From assembly GCA_026018925.1 (NCBI GenBank), contig JAKSZU010000133.1, positions 186,001 through 250,000 on the forward strand: DNA of 64,000 nt. Direction: 5' to 3'. A program made the position numbers and the translations under genes. Positions 22,335 to 33,275 of this stretch are shown here, piece after piece. Within the stretch, counting starts at the first letter, position 1. Every line of letters begins with the position of its first letter. The notes under the pieces were generated by a model. That model was not told the origin of the DNA. It worked only from the letters and a program-made list of their open reading frames with translations, and did not search any database. Source of the DNA: Tupaia tana (lineage: Eukaryota; Chordata; Mammalia; Scandentia; Tupaiidae).

Positions 22335-22837
22335 TTCTTTTTATATTTTTCTTCTTTTTAAATGTTTTAATTTTTATTATATTTATTTATTTTACTTTTT
22401 TTATATTTTCAATCATTGTATGTTATTACATCTAGTAAAATGAATTTTGCCAACATGAATACATTGTATTTTAGTACAATTAAAGTGGTTCTAATCCCTT
22501 AATGGCACTGCTCAGAACTCAGATACAGATGGCTAAGAATTGACTTGTCCTATGAGGGCTGGTGGGAAGGTAAGAATTAGCAAGGTAAAAGAGTGGCAGA
22601 GAGTTAAGAAGTTTAAAAATTAAAAATAGAGAGTAAGAGATGGAGAGATCAGAAATAAATAGGGTGCTCTAACCTGGCTCCAGGCTAGAGCTGGGGCTCA
22701 GGAGGGCGAAGTCTGGGCAGAAGGTCTTCAGCAGTACTAATCCCTGAAGGGGGCCTCTCAGAACTCAGAGATGGCTGCTGATTGGCTTGTCCTGGCTCCT
22801 GGCTCAATCTGGCTGCAAAGAACCTTCACATTAGTCT
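22335..22837. other. Unclassified block inside LTR copy D
   Basis: About 500 bp separating LTR parts. It contains a local repeat, CAGAACTCAGA...GATGGCT, near 22513 and 22759. No family recognised. Confidence 0.4.
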
Positions 22838-22885
22838 TGTACTTGGGACAGTGCTCTTAATTTTGCTCTTAAAAATGCATGTGGG

Positions 22886-23200
22886 ATTGGACCATCGGGT
22901 GGAATGGAGGTTAAGGCACTTGATCCCAGTTTCCTATGGGAAACTGCGTTTTGAGTCTCAGATCTGAAAGCTTAAAGAATCATGCAGGACGTATGTTTGT
23001 ACATGCCAAAGTAAGAGGAGAATGGAGGGGAAGAGGTTGTGGCATGGTTATCACCCCTGGGGTGATTTCACATTTTTCCTCTTGGCCTCTATATATCTTT
23101 CTCTCTCTGGCAAGCACATGTGCCCTATAGCAAACAAAATAAAATACAAACAAAACTAAAAAAAAAAAAAGAAAAGGCAAAAAAAAAAAAAAAAAAGCTA
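22886..23200 (+). mobile_element. Long SINE, old divergent copy, in LTR copy D
   Basis: Plus-strand copy with a divergent head (ATTGGACCATCGGGTGGAAT) and a long A-rich tail. Flanked by AAAAATGCATGTGGG and AAAATGCATGGG, the same LTR position used by the SINE at 2628-2888. Confidence 0.85.
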
Positions 23201-23356
23201 ACAAAATGCATGGGAAACCTCTTAGGGAGATCCGACTTTTTCAGCATGAGCTGCCTGCCCTGCTTGCTTGGCACATATCCTTTCCTTCATAATACTTTCT
23301 GGCTACAGTGTGATTTTGACACTTGGGAGAGTGAACTTAGTTTATGTTTGGTAACA

Positions 23357-25200
23357 AGTACTAGGAATATTTTATCTGTACAGGACCTGAGGAATAGCAG
23401 TGGGATTAGGAAACTCAGCTCCTCCCTAGTGTCTTTCCCAAGATGCCTCTGGGGAATAAAGAAAATGGGCTCTAAAGGATACCTCTGCAGGCTCCTTAAG
23501 TGATCTCACATTTTGGGGGTGGCTTTGTGACTTCAGGTGCCCCATGACTAGCCTGGCTGGATCCAGTTCTGACCCCTGTTGAGACAGGAGAACCTGCACA
23601 CAGCCGTCAGTGCCACTTATACTCGCCACCTCTTCCACACAGAGGAACTCACTTTGCTGGAAAGGCCCCCTCTATCAGGCCAATTCCCTCCCATATTCCT
23701 CTGTCTCTTCCTACCCTGCTCTCACCAGGATGCAATGCTGCAGGCTGAGGCTCCAAGGTAGAATTACCATGGTGCTCACACTGAGTGCAAGGAACCACAG
23801 GGCACAGGCAGCTGCATTTCATGGTCAACTGGGCACTGGTGGGAGGAGGTGTTTTTCCAAAGACTGTAGGAAGAAGAGATCAGTTTGTCCCCAAAGTCCA
23901 TAAGAGCGCCTGTGTCCCAGCCACCTCTTCCCACAATAGTCCCTCTACCCTGGTAGTGCAAAGCACTCTCAGAGTAGAGATGGCTGCAAACTTCCCAGGG
24001 CAAAATACCCACGCTGGCCAATCATGCTGCAAGGATCTCTCAATTCAAGATTGTCATATCGGACCCTCCATGAGCTAGCTCTGTGCACTCAACTGGTGGA
24101 CACTGGAGCCTGAATCACCTGTGCAGCTTACACACTCTGCCCATGGCCTAGCATTTTCTGGCTATCAACCAGCCTGAGCTTTAGTCACCTGAATAGGAGC
24201 TATGCATGTAGTGCTACTGTGTAACAATCCCAGGCTGCCTGAGTGAAGCAACCATTGGGGTGGTCTCCCCTGCTTGGCCCAGGGCTCAGTTTGGGGAAAA
24301 TATCTGGGCTGCTCCCCCAGTGCTCCCAGAAGTTGGAAAATGTGTGGAACAGGTCCAGACAGGTTCAGAGGATCAGATAAGCCCAGGGGATCAGGCCATC
24401 CTGGGAGCTTGGCTGGCTGGAAAGACTTTCCATGCTTCCATGAGTGGCCCAGAGATTGGTCCCACGAGAACAGCAAGTTCCAATACATGCTTTTATTTAC
24501 ACAGATCACTGGGTACTGTGAGGTACTTGGAGGGGTGGTCCTCTGGGACAGATATCCAGAAAGATTCACTGAAAAAGAGCCCTGGATTGAGCCCTGTGAG
24601 AAGGACTTCCTCAGATGGAGGAGAGGAGGATGGCACTCCAGAAGTGGGGAGCGTGGGGAGGGTGACCAAGTGTGCAAAGGTCTGGCATGAAGGATATGTG
24701 TCCTATTCACCTGCCCTTAGAATGTGGATGGTGGCAGTTACACTTCAGAAGCAGAGGTGGGGCACAGTGCTGCATTCACTTAGCAAATGCCAGCAGCACA
24801 GGTAGAACTGAACTGCCCAAGTCCCAGTAAGAGGAGTCACTTTCTACTCCCCCAGGAAGAACCACCTTGGAGGTACTCCGCCAAGCCTCTGAATGAAGAG
24901 CTGAGGCTTGGGACCCCAGGTGGCAAGAGTTCGCACTAGGTTTCTGAGAAAGGACAAGTGGTGAGCTGGAGACAGGGCCTGAACTAGGCCAACATTTTGA
25001 GGCACCATAGGCTGGGAACTGCTGAACTCAGTTCCTAGGAGAATCCAGCTCTTCTTCCACTCTCTCCAGCAGGCAGTGGGTGCACTCTGCATGGACTGGG
25101 GAACATCTGGGTTTTCCTAACTTCTCAATGACTGGTGCCTTCTGTGTCCACTCTCACCTCCACTTTCAGGTGAGCCCAGAGAGGTCAAGGGCTGATTTGA
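23357..25200. other. Unclassified GC-richer DNA
   Basis: About 1.84 kb clearly less AT-rich than its surroundings, with open frames on both strands (181 codons each at 24165-24710 minus and 24260-24805 plus) that overlap and match nothing I recognise. Possible explanations are an L1 5' UTR, ERV internal sequence or host DNA. No poly-A, TSD or LTR border is visible. Confidence 0.4.
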
Positions 25201-25204
25201 ATTA

Positions 25205-25608
25205 TCTAGTTTATTTTTCTGTTCTTGATTATTCTAGCTATTGATGTGTCAATTTTATCTTCTCAAAGAACCAGCTTTGGTCTTATTTATATTCTGTATA
25301 GCTCTTTTTTCTCTTTCTTTCTTTCTTTCTTGCTTGCTTGCTTGCTTGCTTGCTTTTTTTTTAATTGTTGCATTCCAGTTCCCTGAGTCATGACATGAGG
25401 TTATTTGCCACCTTTCTGTTTTTGTTTTTTCTTTTCTTATGAGCACTAATTGCTATAAACTTTCCTCTTATTATTGCTTTTGCTGTGTCCCATAGGTTAT
25501 AAACACTTTTTTCTTCATTACAATTGGTTTATTTAAACCTTTTTATTTCAGTCTTAATTTCTTCAGTCATTGTGAAGTCATTGAGGAATAGCTTGTTTAG
25601 ATTACATG
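25205..25608 (-). mobile_element. L1 ORF2 fragment, antisense, left part
   Basis: Minus-strand EN-RT linker region like coordinates 600-720. A CTTT/GCTT microsatellite lies at about 25316-25355. It continues at 27338 after the NSA2 retrocopy. Confidence 0.85.
25316..25355 (+). repeat. (CTTT)n(GCTT)n microsatellite
   Basis: CTTT units followed by about six GCTT units within the antisense L1. Confidence 0.9.
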
Positions 25609-25623
25609 TGTCTGTGTATTTTT

Positions 25624-27322
25624 TTTTATCAATAAGTCTTTTTTATTTTAAAAATAGACTGGAATTATTTAAATGAATTTTTAAATAACCATTCTCAAAG
25701 TATAAATATACTACTCTAGGTTTAGAATATAAAAAATGCTAAAAAGAAGTACAAATATTTTTGGTTTCTTTTCCTATCTTTTTTGTGTTTTAAAAGTAGA
25801 GTTTCAAGTAGGTATTACTACAAATGGTGAGAAGAAAAAATGTTTCGGATACTATAAATTTACTAATTGTACAAAGTTAAGTATCAATCACAAGTTAAAA
25901 GATTTATCTAAGTTCTCAGTATTTCCTACTAGTATAGTGTGCCTTCTTGCATTTACATTTAACGCAGATACTTTATGAACAGTATAAACAATGTTAATGG
26001 TACAATTGTTTTTAAGGATTAATGATGAAGAATATACTAGAAGAGACTTCAGGTAAGGTCTCAGACATGACAAAATTTCCTAGCCTAGGCCCCGTAAGAA
26101 GTGCATTAACCAAATGTGTTTTCAACTGCACTGGTAGTTTTTCCAGTAATGACAGATATGCATTGCTAAATATCCACTCTTTAAAGCAGATACTAATGAA
26201 GTAGTATATTTGTACATTTCTTTCTTTCAATTGTAAATCCTAAATAGACACCAAAACAGAGACGTATTTGTAAAATACGTCTTTAATGTTTTTGTACAAT
26301 TTAATAAACAATCTTTTGATGACTGCAGACATGTAAGACTGGCTATATTCAGAAACATCAGTCATGATGGTTTTCCAGATGGTGTATCATCTTCAAAATT
26401 ACAAGGAATTATTTGTATTGCAACTGCTATCAAACCAGTAAAACAGCATTTATACATCCATCATTTTCAGGATTGTTGGTAACTTGGGCATATTTCCCCC
26501 AAATAACCTTGCCTCCTTGTGTCACAAGGCCCAGCTCACTCACGTTCACCTCAATGACAGTACCTTTGGTGATAACACCCAAAGTTGTATATAGTGGGGA
26601 TGAGGGATTCTTCTTTACACTGAGTATTGGCAGGCAAAAGGTGGCTTTCAGTTCAGGATGTGTTACGTGAGCCTTCTTGAAACGTAAGCCCATTGGCCTA
26701 ATGAATCTTTCATATTTAGGTGGTTTTCTAGTAAAGCCATCTCCAACAAAGCAGACTTTTGTAACCATCCTCTTCCATGCCTTCTTCTTTCTCTTTCCTG
26801 TTCGAATAACTTTTAACACTTCTGTTTCTCCCTGGGCTCGAACTTTGGGTAGAGGGACTTCCCATTTTCCCGCTTTCTCTTTCCGTTTTTGTTTAATCAT
26901 ATTGGAAAGTACTTTAGCTCGGGACTGTCCTTCTCTGTCCAACAGATAGGCAGGTACTGCTCCTTGTGGAGTCTTTTCATCATTCTTCTGTTTGGTGTTC
27001 CTCTTTTCACGCATCTTGATAGTCTTTTTCATTTGTATTTTCTCAGCATGGCGCTGTTTATGATAGAGCTTAGCCTTCAGACCAATCATCTTTTTTGCCT
27101 TCTTTGAACGTTCATGAGCCTCCCGACTTTCCTTCTTTCTCTTTTTCTCATGGTAATCCAAACGGTATCCATGGCGTTTACGATGTAATTCAATATATTC
27201 GTTTTGTGGCATGGTGACGGCTGCAGCGTCGTCGGGAGCAGCCTCCCGGACGCAAAGAAGTTGTCAACTTTCAGGTCGCAGAGACCAACAAGCAGACCCC
27301 ACGTGGTCCGGAATAGGAAAGC
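25624..27322 (-). mobile_element. Full extent of the NSA2 retrocopy (leader, CDS, 3' UTR)
   Basis: Runs from the mRNA 5' end at about 27322 to the tail at about 25624. A poly-A signal AATAAA (plus-strand TTTATT at 25642-25647) lies just inside the tail, which is now a few residues long. TSD TGTCTGTGTATTTTT at 25609-25623 and 27323-27337. About 110 nt of 5' leader and 800 nt of 3' UTR are retained, so the insert is near full length. Confidence 0.92.
26430..27212 (-). CDS. NSA2: NSA2 retrocopy, intact open reading frame
   Basis: A 260-codon frame without stops, the same length I recall for mammalian NSA2 (ribosome biogenesis factor, TINP1). NSA2 acts in the nucleolus on pre-60S particles during large-subunit rRNA maturation. 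Visible features are a very basic N-terminal half with lysine/arginine clusters (residues about 22-70 and 105-150) suited to nuclear targeting and RNA binding, and a C-terminal part (about 155-260) of the eS8/NSA2 fold ending [11 protein letters not shown]. From memory it differs from the human protein at only a few positions. There are no introns, and the copy sits inside an antisense L1 with a 15-bp TSD, so it is a retrocopy and not the parent gene. The start codon is the first ATG after a GC-rich leader. Whether it is transcribed is unknown; it could be a recent pseudogene that has not yet decayed. Confidence 0.93.
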   Translation of the reverse strand: MPQNEYIELHRKRHGYRLDYHEKKRKKESREAHERSKKAKKMIGLKAKLYHKQRHAEKIQMKKTIKMREKRNTKQKNDEKTPQGAVPAYLLDREGQSRAKVLSNMIKQKRKEKAGKWEVPLPKVRAQGETEVLKVIRTGKRKKKAWKRMVTKVCFVGDGFTRKPPKYERFIRPMGLRFKKAHVTHPELKATFCLPILSVKKNPSSPLYTTLGVITKGTVIEVNVSELGLVTQGGKVIWGKYAQVTNNPENDGCINAVLLV

Positions 27323-27337
27323 TGTCTGTGTATTTTT

Positions 27338-27473
27338 GAGAATTCTTTCTGTAGTTGGTTTCATGTTTGATTCTATCATGCTCAGAAAAGATGCTGGATA
27401 TAGTTTCTGTACATTTACATTTGTTCAAGTCTTGTTTTATGCCCTGTTACACAATCTATGAAAATGTTCCATG
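27338..27473 (-). mobile_element. L1 ORF2 fragment, antisense, right part
   Basis: Continuation of 25205-25608; compare 12390-12470. It breaks off where NEK7-derived sequence begins. Confidence 0.8.
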
Positions 27474-27816
27474 TGGGGGAGCAGGAGTCGTGTAGGATGG
27501 GCTGCCACTGGACTCGCAGTCAGCCATGCCTCGCCATACTCAGGGTGAGTGCCAGCACCTTGCACTGTGGGGCAGCCTGGCTGGACGTGGCCCATCTCTC
27601 TGACCTTGCAGCCACAGCCCTAGCCTAGCAGGCCTTCTGTAGAGTCTCCTGGCTGAGCCAGCTGCCCGCCAGCCCCAGGCACTCCTGTGGGAGAAAGGCA
27701 AGCTACCAACTTTGTGAATTCTGAAGTTCCTATTATTTCAGACCTGGATGAACAATCACAAGGAATGCAAGGGGTCACCTGTTCCTCAGTTACAACCACA
27801 GATGGCTTTAAGACAC

Positions 27817-28353
27817 TGTGCATAGTTGTCTGACTGCTTTTTCCTATTTTTTCCAAAGTTCTTTCCAGAGGGCATGGGGGAGTCACATCCACAAACATTA
27901 ACAGACCATTTTTTCCATTAACAGTTTTCTTTCTACATCCTGTCACTGACATAGTGTCTTTGAGATTGTATATTCAATCAATTACAGTATATTCTTTTGT
28001 GTATCTCTTTCCAAGACAAAGAACTCTTTCCTTGATATGTAGAGTAAGCATTTCTTTTATGAATCTCTTCCCAATACACAGATCTTCCCTTACAATAACC
28101 AATCTAAAAATTGTGGAACCCACCTATAACCTACAAGCTCCCACTTCCACATATCCCACCTCTTTTGGGCCAAACCAATGGAAATCTCATGACAAATTTT
28201 TGTCTGTCACTCTCAAAATAAAATAAAAGGAACCCCTGTACCTGATCACCCAGAGAAAGGCATGTTTGTCTCCTCTCCGGGCCTAGGTCACTCATATTCT
28301 TTTTAGGAATTATTAATAATTAATTTTTTAGAGTTGGTTATTTTCTGTCGACA
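27817..28353 (+). mobile_element. Solo LTR-like insertion in NEK7 pseudogene
   Basis: 537 bp from TGTGCATAG to GTCGACA, interrupting the NEK7 reading between ...GGCTTTA and CCAGATATGG. AATAAAATAAAAGGAACCCC near 28217 looks like a poly-A signal region. TG...CA ends and size suit an LTR. The target duplication is too decayed to be sure. Confidence 0.65.
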
Positions 28354-28830
28354 ACCAGATATGGGCTATAATACACTAGCCAACTTTCAGATAGAAAAGA
28401 AAATCAGTCGTGGACAATTTAGTGAAGTTTATAGAGCAGCCTGTCTTTTGGATGGTGTGCCAGTAGCTTTAAAATAAATAAATGCAGATATATGACTTAA
28501 TGGATGCCAAAGAACATGCTGATTGCATCACAGAACTAGATCTCCTTATATGACTAACCCAGTTATCCAAATGGAGTGAAATATGCATCATTTATTGAAG
28601 ACAATGAACTAACGATAGTTTTGGAATTAGCAGATGCTGGTGATCTATCTGAAATGATAAAGCATTTTAAGAAACAAAAGAGGCTAATTTCTGAAAGAAC
28701 TGTTTGGAAGTGCTTTGTTCAGCTCTGCAGCACATTGGAGCACATTCATTCTTGAAGAGTCATTCATACAAATATAAAACCAGCTAATGAGTTTATTACT
28801 ACCACTGGGCTGGTAAAAATTGGAGACCTT

Positions 28831-29098
28831 GGGACCAGCAGTAAGCGTAATGGCTATGTCGCTGGACTCCCACGTAGTCGACTGCAGTTCAAGTCCCGGA
28901 CCCGGTAGCTTAAAATTCACGCTGGGCGTGTGTGCATGTGTGCCCAAGATCCCGAGAGGAGAACGGAGGAGAAGGGATTGCAGCGTGGACATCCCCCCCG
29001 AGGGGTGATTTCTCGTTTTCTGTCTCTCTGTCTCTCTCTGTCTGTCTGGTGAGCGCATGTGCCCTATAGCAAAAATCTCAAAAAAAAAAAAAAAAAAA
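28831..29098 (+). mobile_element. Long SINE in NEK7 pseudogene
   Basis: CpG-rich plus-strand copy. TSD TGGAGACCTT at 28821-28830 and 29099-29108, splitting the NEK7 kinase-domain sequence. Confidence 0.95.
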
Positions 29099-31143
29099 TG
29101 GAGACCTTGAGCCTGGCCAATTTTTCTGCTTAAAGCCACAGCCACACATTCTTTAGTGGGTACATTTTATTACATGTCTCCAAAGAGAATACATGAAAAT
29201 GGATACAATTTCAAATCTGATCTCTGGTCTCTTGGCTGTCTACTTGTCTATTTGTATGAGATGGCTGCATTACAGAGTCCTTTCTATGACAACAAGATGA
29301 ATTTATACTCTGTGTAAGAAGGTAGAACAGTGTGACTACCTGCCTCTTCGTTCAGATCACTATTCAGAGGAACTACAACAGTTAGTTAGTATGTGCCTCA
29401 ACCTGGATCTGAAGAAGCGACCAGACATCACCTATGTTTATGAGGTGGCAAAGAGGATGCACACATGCAGTGCAAGCAGCTAAGTGTGTGCACCACCATA
29501 AAGAGCATAATCAAAATAATTTAAAGTATTTCTGTGCAAATCCTACCTCCCTGTTCTTGTCTGGATGTTAAGACAACTATTTCATACCTAATGTGCTTTA
29601 ACCAGTTTTTCATCCTTAACCAGTTTTTCATAGATGCTTCATTTTGTACCAATCTAAAGAACCTTATTTCAAACCCCAGATGACTTGGAATAATCAAACT
29701 GCATGTTATGAGAGTAAATGAAGCATGGTGTTTTTTTAATGGCAACGCTTTTTAGAAACCATGTGCAGTTTTCTACTGAATAATGGGTTTGGATAGACTG
29801 TCCATGCCAAACAGGCAGCATGACACATGTCCGGATAGGTAGGCCTGAACCACAGAAGTCTCTGAACGTATGACTTGTTTGTCTTTCAGTCATTTATGGA
29901 AAATGAGATGACTGCAGTTGTAAATTTCTGTGATTATTTTATTTTTAAAAATTTGAAGTTATGTATTTTAGTGTTAGCATTGTAGCTTTTAAATATCATT
30001 CTTACAGTAAATGTAGACAAACTGAGAAATATTGCAAATTCTAACTTTATACATTCAAAATGCATCTATTAAATGTGAAAAGATTTGGGGACAAAATGTG
30101 AATCAGACACTGAAGAGTTTTTTTTGTTTGTTTGTTTTTGTTTTTTTTCAATTTATTTATTTGCATTCATTCACTGAACATCATTACAGCATACAGAATG
30201 AGATTTTCCATCCAAAGTACATTATATATTGTCTCAATCAAGCACATCAACAAACATGTTATTGTCAGCAAATGATCTTCCATTTCTTGTCTTCTGTATG
30301 TTTTGCTTTTATTCCCCCTCATCCTTGATTCCCTATCTCCTACCCTCTCCCATCTCCCACTCTCCTCCCACACTGTCTCTGGTATCTATGTTTGCTTTCT
30401 ATACTGTTTTCTCCTCACATTTTATTGTATCGCCAAAGACCCTAATCAATCCAAATACCCTCATAGCAAACACAGGTGATACACACATTTCCATGAACAC
30501 AAGTCTTACTTTACGCATCCTATAAAGTAGCACCTAGCTGGGGCTACATATCCTACTGCAGTCATTGAATAGATATATTTTTTTTCTGAAACTTTTTTCT
30601 TTTTGTAACTCAATTTACATTCCTTCCCTAAGCTTCATCACAGCATACAAAATGCAATCTCCCACCCAGTACACACTGCATAGTGACACAATCATGCACA
30701 TTACAAAAAATTTTCCATTACTAGTTCCTAGAATTACTTCCACCCCTCTTTCTGACCCTCTGTCCCTTCCCACCCTCCTCTCACACCACCTCCAGTGTCT
30801 ACAATTGTCCTTCATTCCCTTCCCACCCACGTTGCATTGATCACACAATTTCCTACAAAATCTAACTACTTTCAATGGTGAGTTCACTCATTACTACTAA
30901 GAAAACCAGTTTTAACTTAACTCAAAGAAGTGCCAAGGAACTTTGCTTAAAGCCAGGAAACAAGTTAGGATTCTGTTCAAATGGTAAGTGCATGAACCTA
31001 TCAGTCTCATGTACTTTTATCTTCTGTTCTGGTTCAATTTTCCTGATTAAATTCTGGGATATAATATTCAACTCCAGACTTGTCCCTAGGATTAAGTTGG
31101 CCACTTTCATAGTTATTGGACTCTTATTTCCATGTGTCTGTGT

Positions 31144-32080
31144 TTAATTTTCTTGATACAACACACCCTTGAGGACTTCTTGGAGATCCGGTCTGGTGTT
31201 GGTAAATTCTTTCAGGTTTTGTTTATCTGAGAATGTTCTTGTCTTTTCTTCCCACCTGAAAGATAATCTTGCCAGGTACAGTATTCTTGGCTGAAATTGC
31301 TTCTCTCGTAACACTTTGAATATATTTTCCCATTCTCTCCTCGCTCGCATTGTTTCCGATGAGAGATCTGCTGTTAGCCTGATGGGATGTCCTTTGTAGG
31401 TAACTTGATGTTTTTCTCTTGCCAATATTAGTATCTTGTCTTTGTCTGTAGTTTTGGTCAACCTGGTTATAATGTGTCTTGGAGAAGATCTTCTTGGGTT
31501 GATTCTATTTGGGGTCCTTTGTATTTCCTGGGACTGGATATTCAAATGCCTCTCTAGGTTTGGAAAGTTCTTGAAGGATTTCATGGAATAGATTATCAAT
31601 GCCTTTGTGGGTCTCTTCACCTTCTGGAATGCTAATTATCCAGATATTTGGACGTTTGATGGTATCCAGTACTTCTTGCATATCATTCTCAAATTTTTGG
31701 GCCATTTTCTCAGTCTTCGTGGTGGATTTTTCTAAGCCAGCCATTTTCTCTTCTACATCTGAGATTCTATTTTCTGAATGATCTAGTCTGCTTTTAATAC
31801 TTTCAAGGGAGATTTTGACTTCTTGTATTATAGACTTCATCTCTAGCAGTTCCGTTTGAGTCTTTTGTAAAGTGTGTAATTCCTCTTTTAGATCTTGCAA
31901 GAATTTCCTCATCTCCTGGAACTCGGCAACTTCTTTCTCCTTTCTCTTTAGCAGTTCATTATCTCTCTTTTCTTCCATCTCTGTTAGCTTTGACATTATG
32001 AATGCTCTAAATTCCTTATCAGACATTTCCATGACTTTCACCGAACTGCTTGTGGATGAAGGAGAGTTACTCTTTTCCAT
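31144..32080 (-). pseudogene. LINE ORF1 protein gene of copy 1 (one frameshift)
   Basis: Two overlapping frames (32080-31505 and 31620-31144) together give about 310 residues, near the usual L1 ORF1p size. Start MEKSNSPSSTSS, then a long charged coiled coil (about residues 30-150, heptad-like EEKMAGLEKSTTKTEKMAQK region), an RRM-like part with IKRPNIWI and IPEGEETHKG (the mammalian ORF1p signature region), and the C-terminal domain ending in TRPDLQEVLKGVLYQEN. The shift lies near 31560. ORF1p is an RNA-binding trimer that packages LINE RNA. Apart from the shift the frame is well preserved, which suggests a fairly recent insertion. Confidence 0.88.
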
Positions 32081-32400
32081 TGGAGGAGAGGTATTTTCTC
32101 ATTTTCCCATATTTCTCATGATCCGACGGTGATTTCTTGTCATCTGATGGATGGTGTGTTTCTTTCAAATTCTTGGAGTTAAGCCTCGATGTTCAGGAGC
32201 AAGCAGACAGAGGTGTTCTAGAATCTGTTTGCTGTTCTGTTGTGATTGCTGGTGCAGCAGATTCAGTAGATATTGGGTGGAGAGACAAGAAAAAGAAAAA
32301 TGAAAAAGAGAGAGAGAAACAACAACAAAAAGAGAAAAAAAGGACAAAAAAAATTATAATTACAGTTCTTTTAAAAAAAAAAAATCACAAAATAGAAAAC

Positions 32401-32416
32401 TGCGCGGCGCCGCGCA
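32401..32416. repeat. 16-bp perfect CpG palindrome in LINE 5' region
   Basis: TGCGCGGCGCCGCGCA equals its own reverse complement. The matching place in copy 2 (near 54290-54305) reads TGTGCAGTGCGCTTGG and has lost the symmetry. Confidence 0.9.
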
Positions 32417-33046
32417 AAATATCTAGTTCCCGATAGCCATGCAGAATCCTCTGAAGGAAGGGCTCAACTCTCCTGCCTGGGAGGAAGGACCAGAAGGGAT
32501 TATTAACAAAACAAAAAAGGTGGAGCTGAGAGCCAGAGAAAATCTTTACATTTAAAAAAATCGTAAAAAGGAAAAATTACCAAAAAAAAAGAGGAGACAG
32601 AGACCTCAGAGACACAGAGACAGAGATAGAAAGTCAGAGGGGCTCCCTACCAGACTAGCTTTGCTTGCTGGAGGCTGAATTATGAGTAGAAAATCTTCAT
32701 TTCTCCTGTCCCCTGAAATATCTAGTTCCCAGTAGCCATGCGGAATCCTCTGAAGGCTGAAGAGTTTTTGATTTGTTTTAAAATCTTTTATATTCTTTGT
32801 GCATTAAGGTGGTATAAATGAATGCATTTAAAAAGTGATTCAGAATTGGCCAGTGTGATCATTTTTAAAGGTTCAAAATTCCCAATGCTTTTATGTGTGT
32901 GTTTTTATTATTGTTTGTACATTTAAAAATATTCTTTGAATAATATTTGCAGTACTATATTTCAAGTTCTTTATAAATTTAAATGTATTTTAACTCATAA
33001 TTGTACACTATAATGTAATCATATGTTTTTATTTTATTGAAGTTCT

Positions 33047-33275
33047 TTTTGCTATAGAGCACTTGCGCTCACTAGAAAGACAGAGAGAGAGAAAGCAAGA
33101 AATCACCCCCAAGGGGGATGGCCATGCTGCAATGCCCTCTCCTCCATTCTCCTTTGGATCTTAGGCATGTAAGCACACATGCCCTGCATGAGTTTAATCA
33201 CCAATTCTGGGACTCGAACCATGGTTGACTATATGGGAGTCCAGTGACATAGCCATTATGTCAACTGATGGTCCC
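33047..33275 (-). mobile_element. Long SINE, diverged
   Basis: Minus-strand copy between TTTATTGAAGTTCTT and TTTATTCAAGTTCTT (right copy at 33276-33290). CpGs have decayed. Confidence 0.9.

Larger units (their letters stand above)
21119..23356 (+). mobile_element. ERV LTR, family 1 copy D, heavily interrupted
   Basis: LTR pieces: about 21119-21252 (5' part), about 22050-22334 (middle), 22838-22885 and 23201-23356 (3' part, ending GGTAACA). Between them lie an L1 fragment, a short SINE, a 500-bp unclassified block and a long SINE. It shares the GGAAAGATAAGGTTTT and CCCCAGGCTGAATGG segments with copies A-C. Confidence 0.65.
27744..29483 (+). pseudogene. NEK7: NEK7 processed pseudogene, coding part
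   Basis: Plus-strand sequence reads through the NIMA-related kinase NEK7 without introns. It has the N-terminal extension (DEQSQGMQG, with the start ATG changed to CTG at 27744), the glycine-rich loop region (NFQIEKKISRGQFSEVYRAA-like) near 28390, the C-helix region, the helix leading to the catalytic loop near 28740-28790, and the C-terminal end finishing with a stop at 29481-29483. NEK7 is a mitotic and NLRP3-inflammasome kinase. This copy is dead: there is a frameshift at about 27770, stops near 28475, loss of the usual activation-loop continuity, and two large insertions (an LTR-like element at 27817-28353 and a SINE at 28831-29098). Lack of introns marks it as a retrocopy. The region 27474-27743 may be its 5' leader. 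Confidence 0.93.
30123..32756 (-). mobile_element. ORF1-only LINE (HAL1-type), copy 1, complete
   Basis: Antisense element with a T-rich (poly-A) end at 30123-30149 and a 13-bp TSD CTGAAGAGTTTTT at 30110-30122 and 32757-32769. Reading the minus strand, order is: 5' region with two partial repeats of a unit about 299 bp apart (32716-32756 and 32417-32457), ORF1 (32080 to 31144), then a 3' region with two related modules (about 30587-30900 and 30150-30560). Only about 1 kb separates the ORF1 stop from the tail and no endonuclease or reverse transcriptase can be read there. It therefore matches the half-L1 concept known from mammals; whether this lineage is described is unknown to me. Confidence 0.88.

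Noticed and set aside
24165-24805. Overlapping 181-codon frames on opposite strands as possible genes
   Set aside because: No recognisable domain, no splice or start context, and opposite-strand overlap is expected in GC-richer DNA lacking stops by chance.
27744-29483. A functional NEK7 gene
   Set aside because: Start codon lost, frameshifts and stops, no introns, and two large insertions within the kinase sequence.
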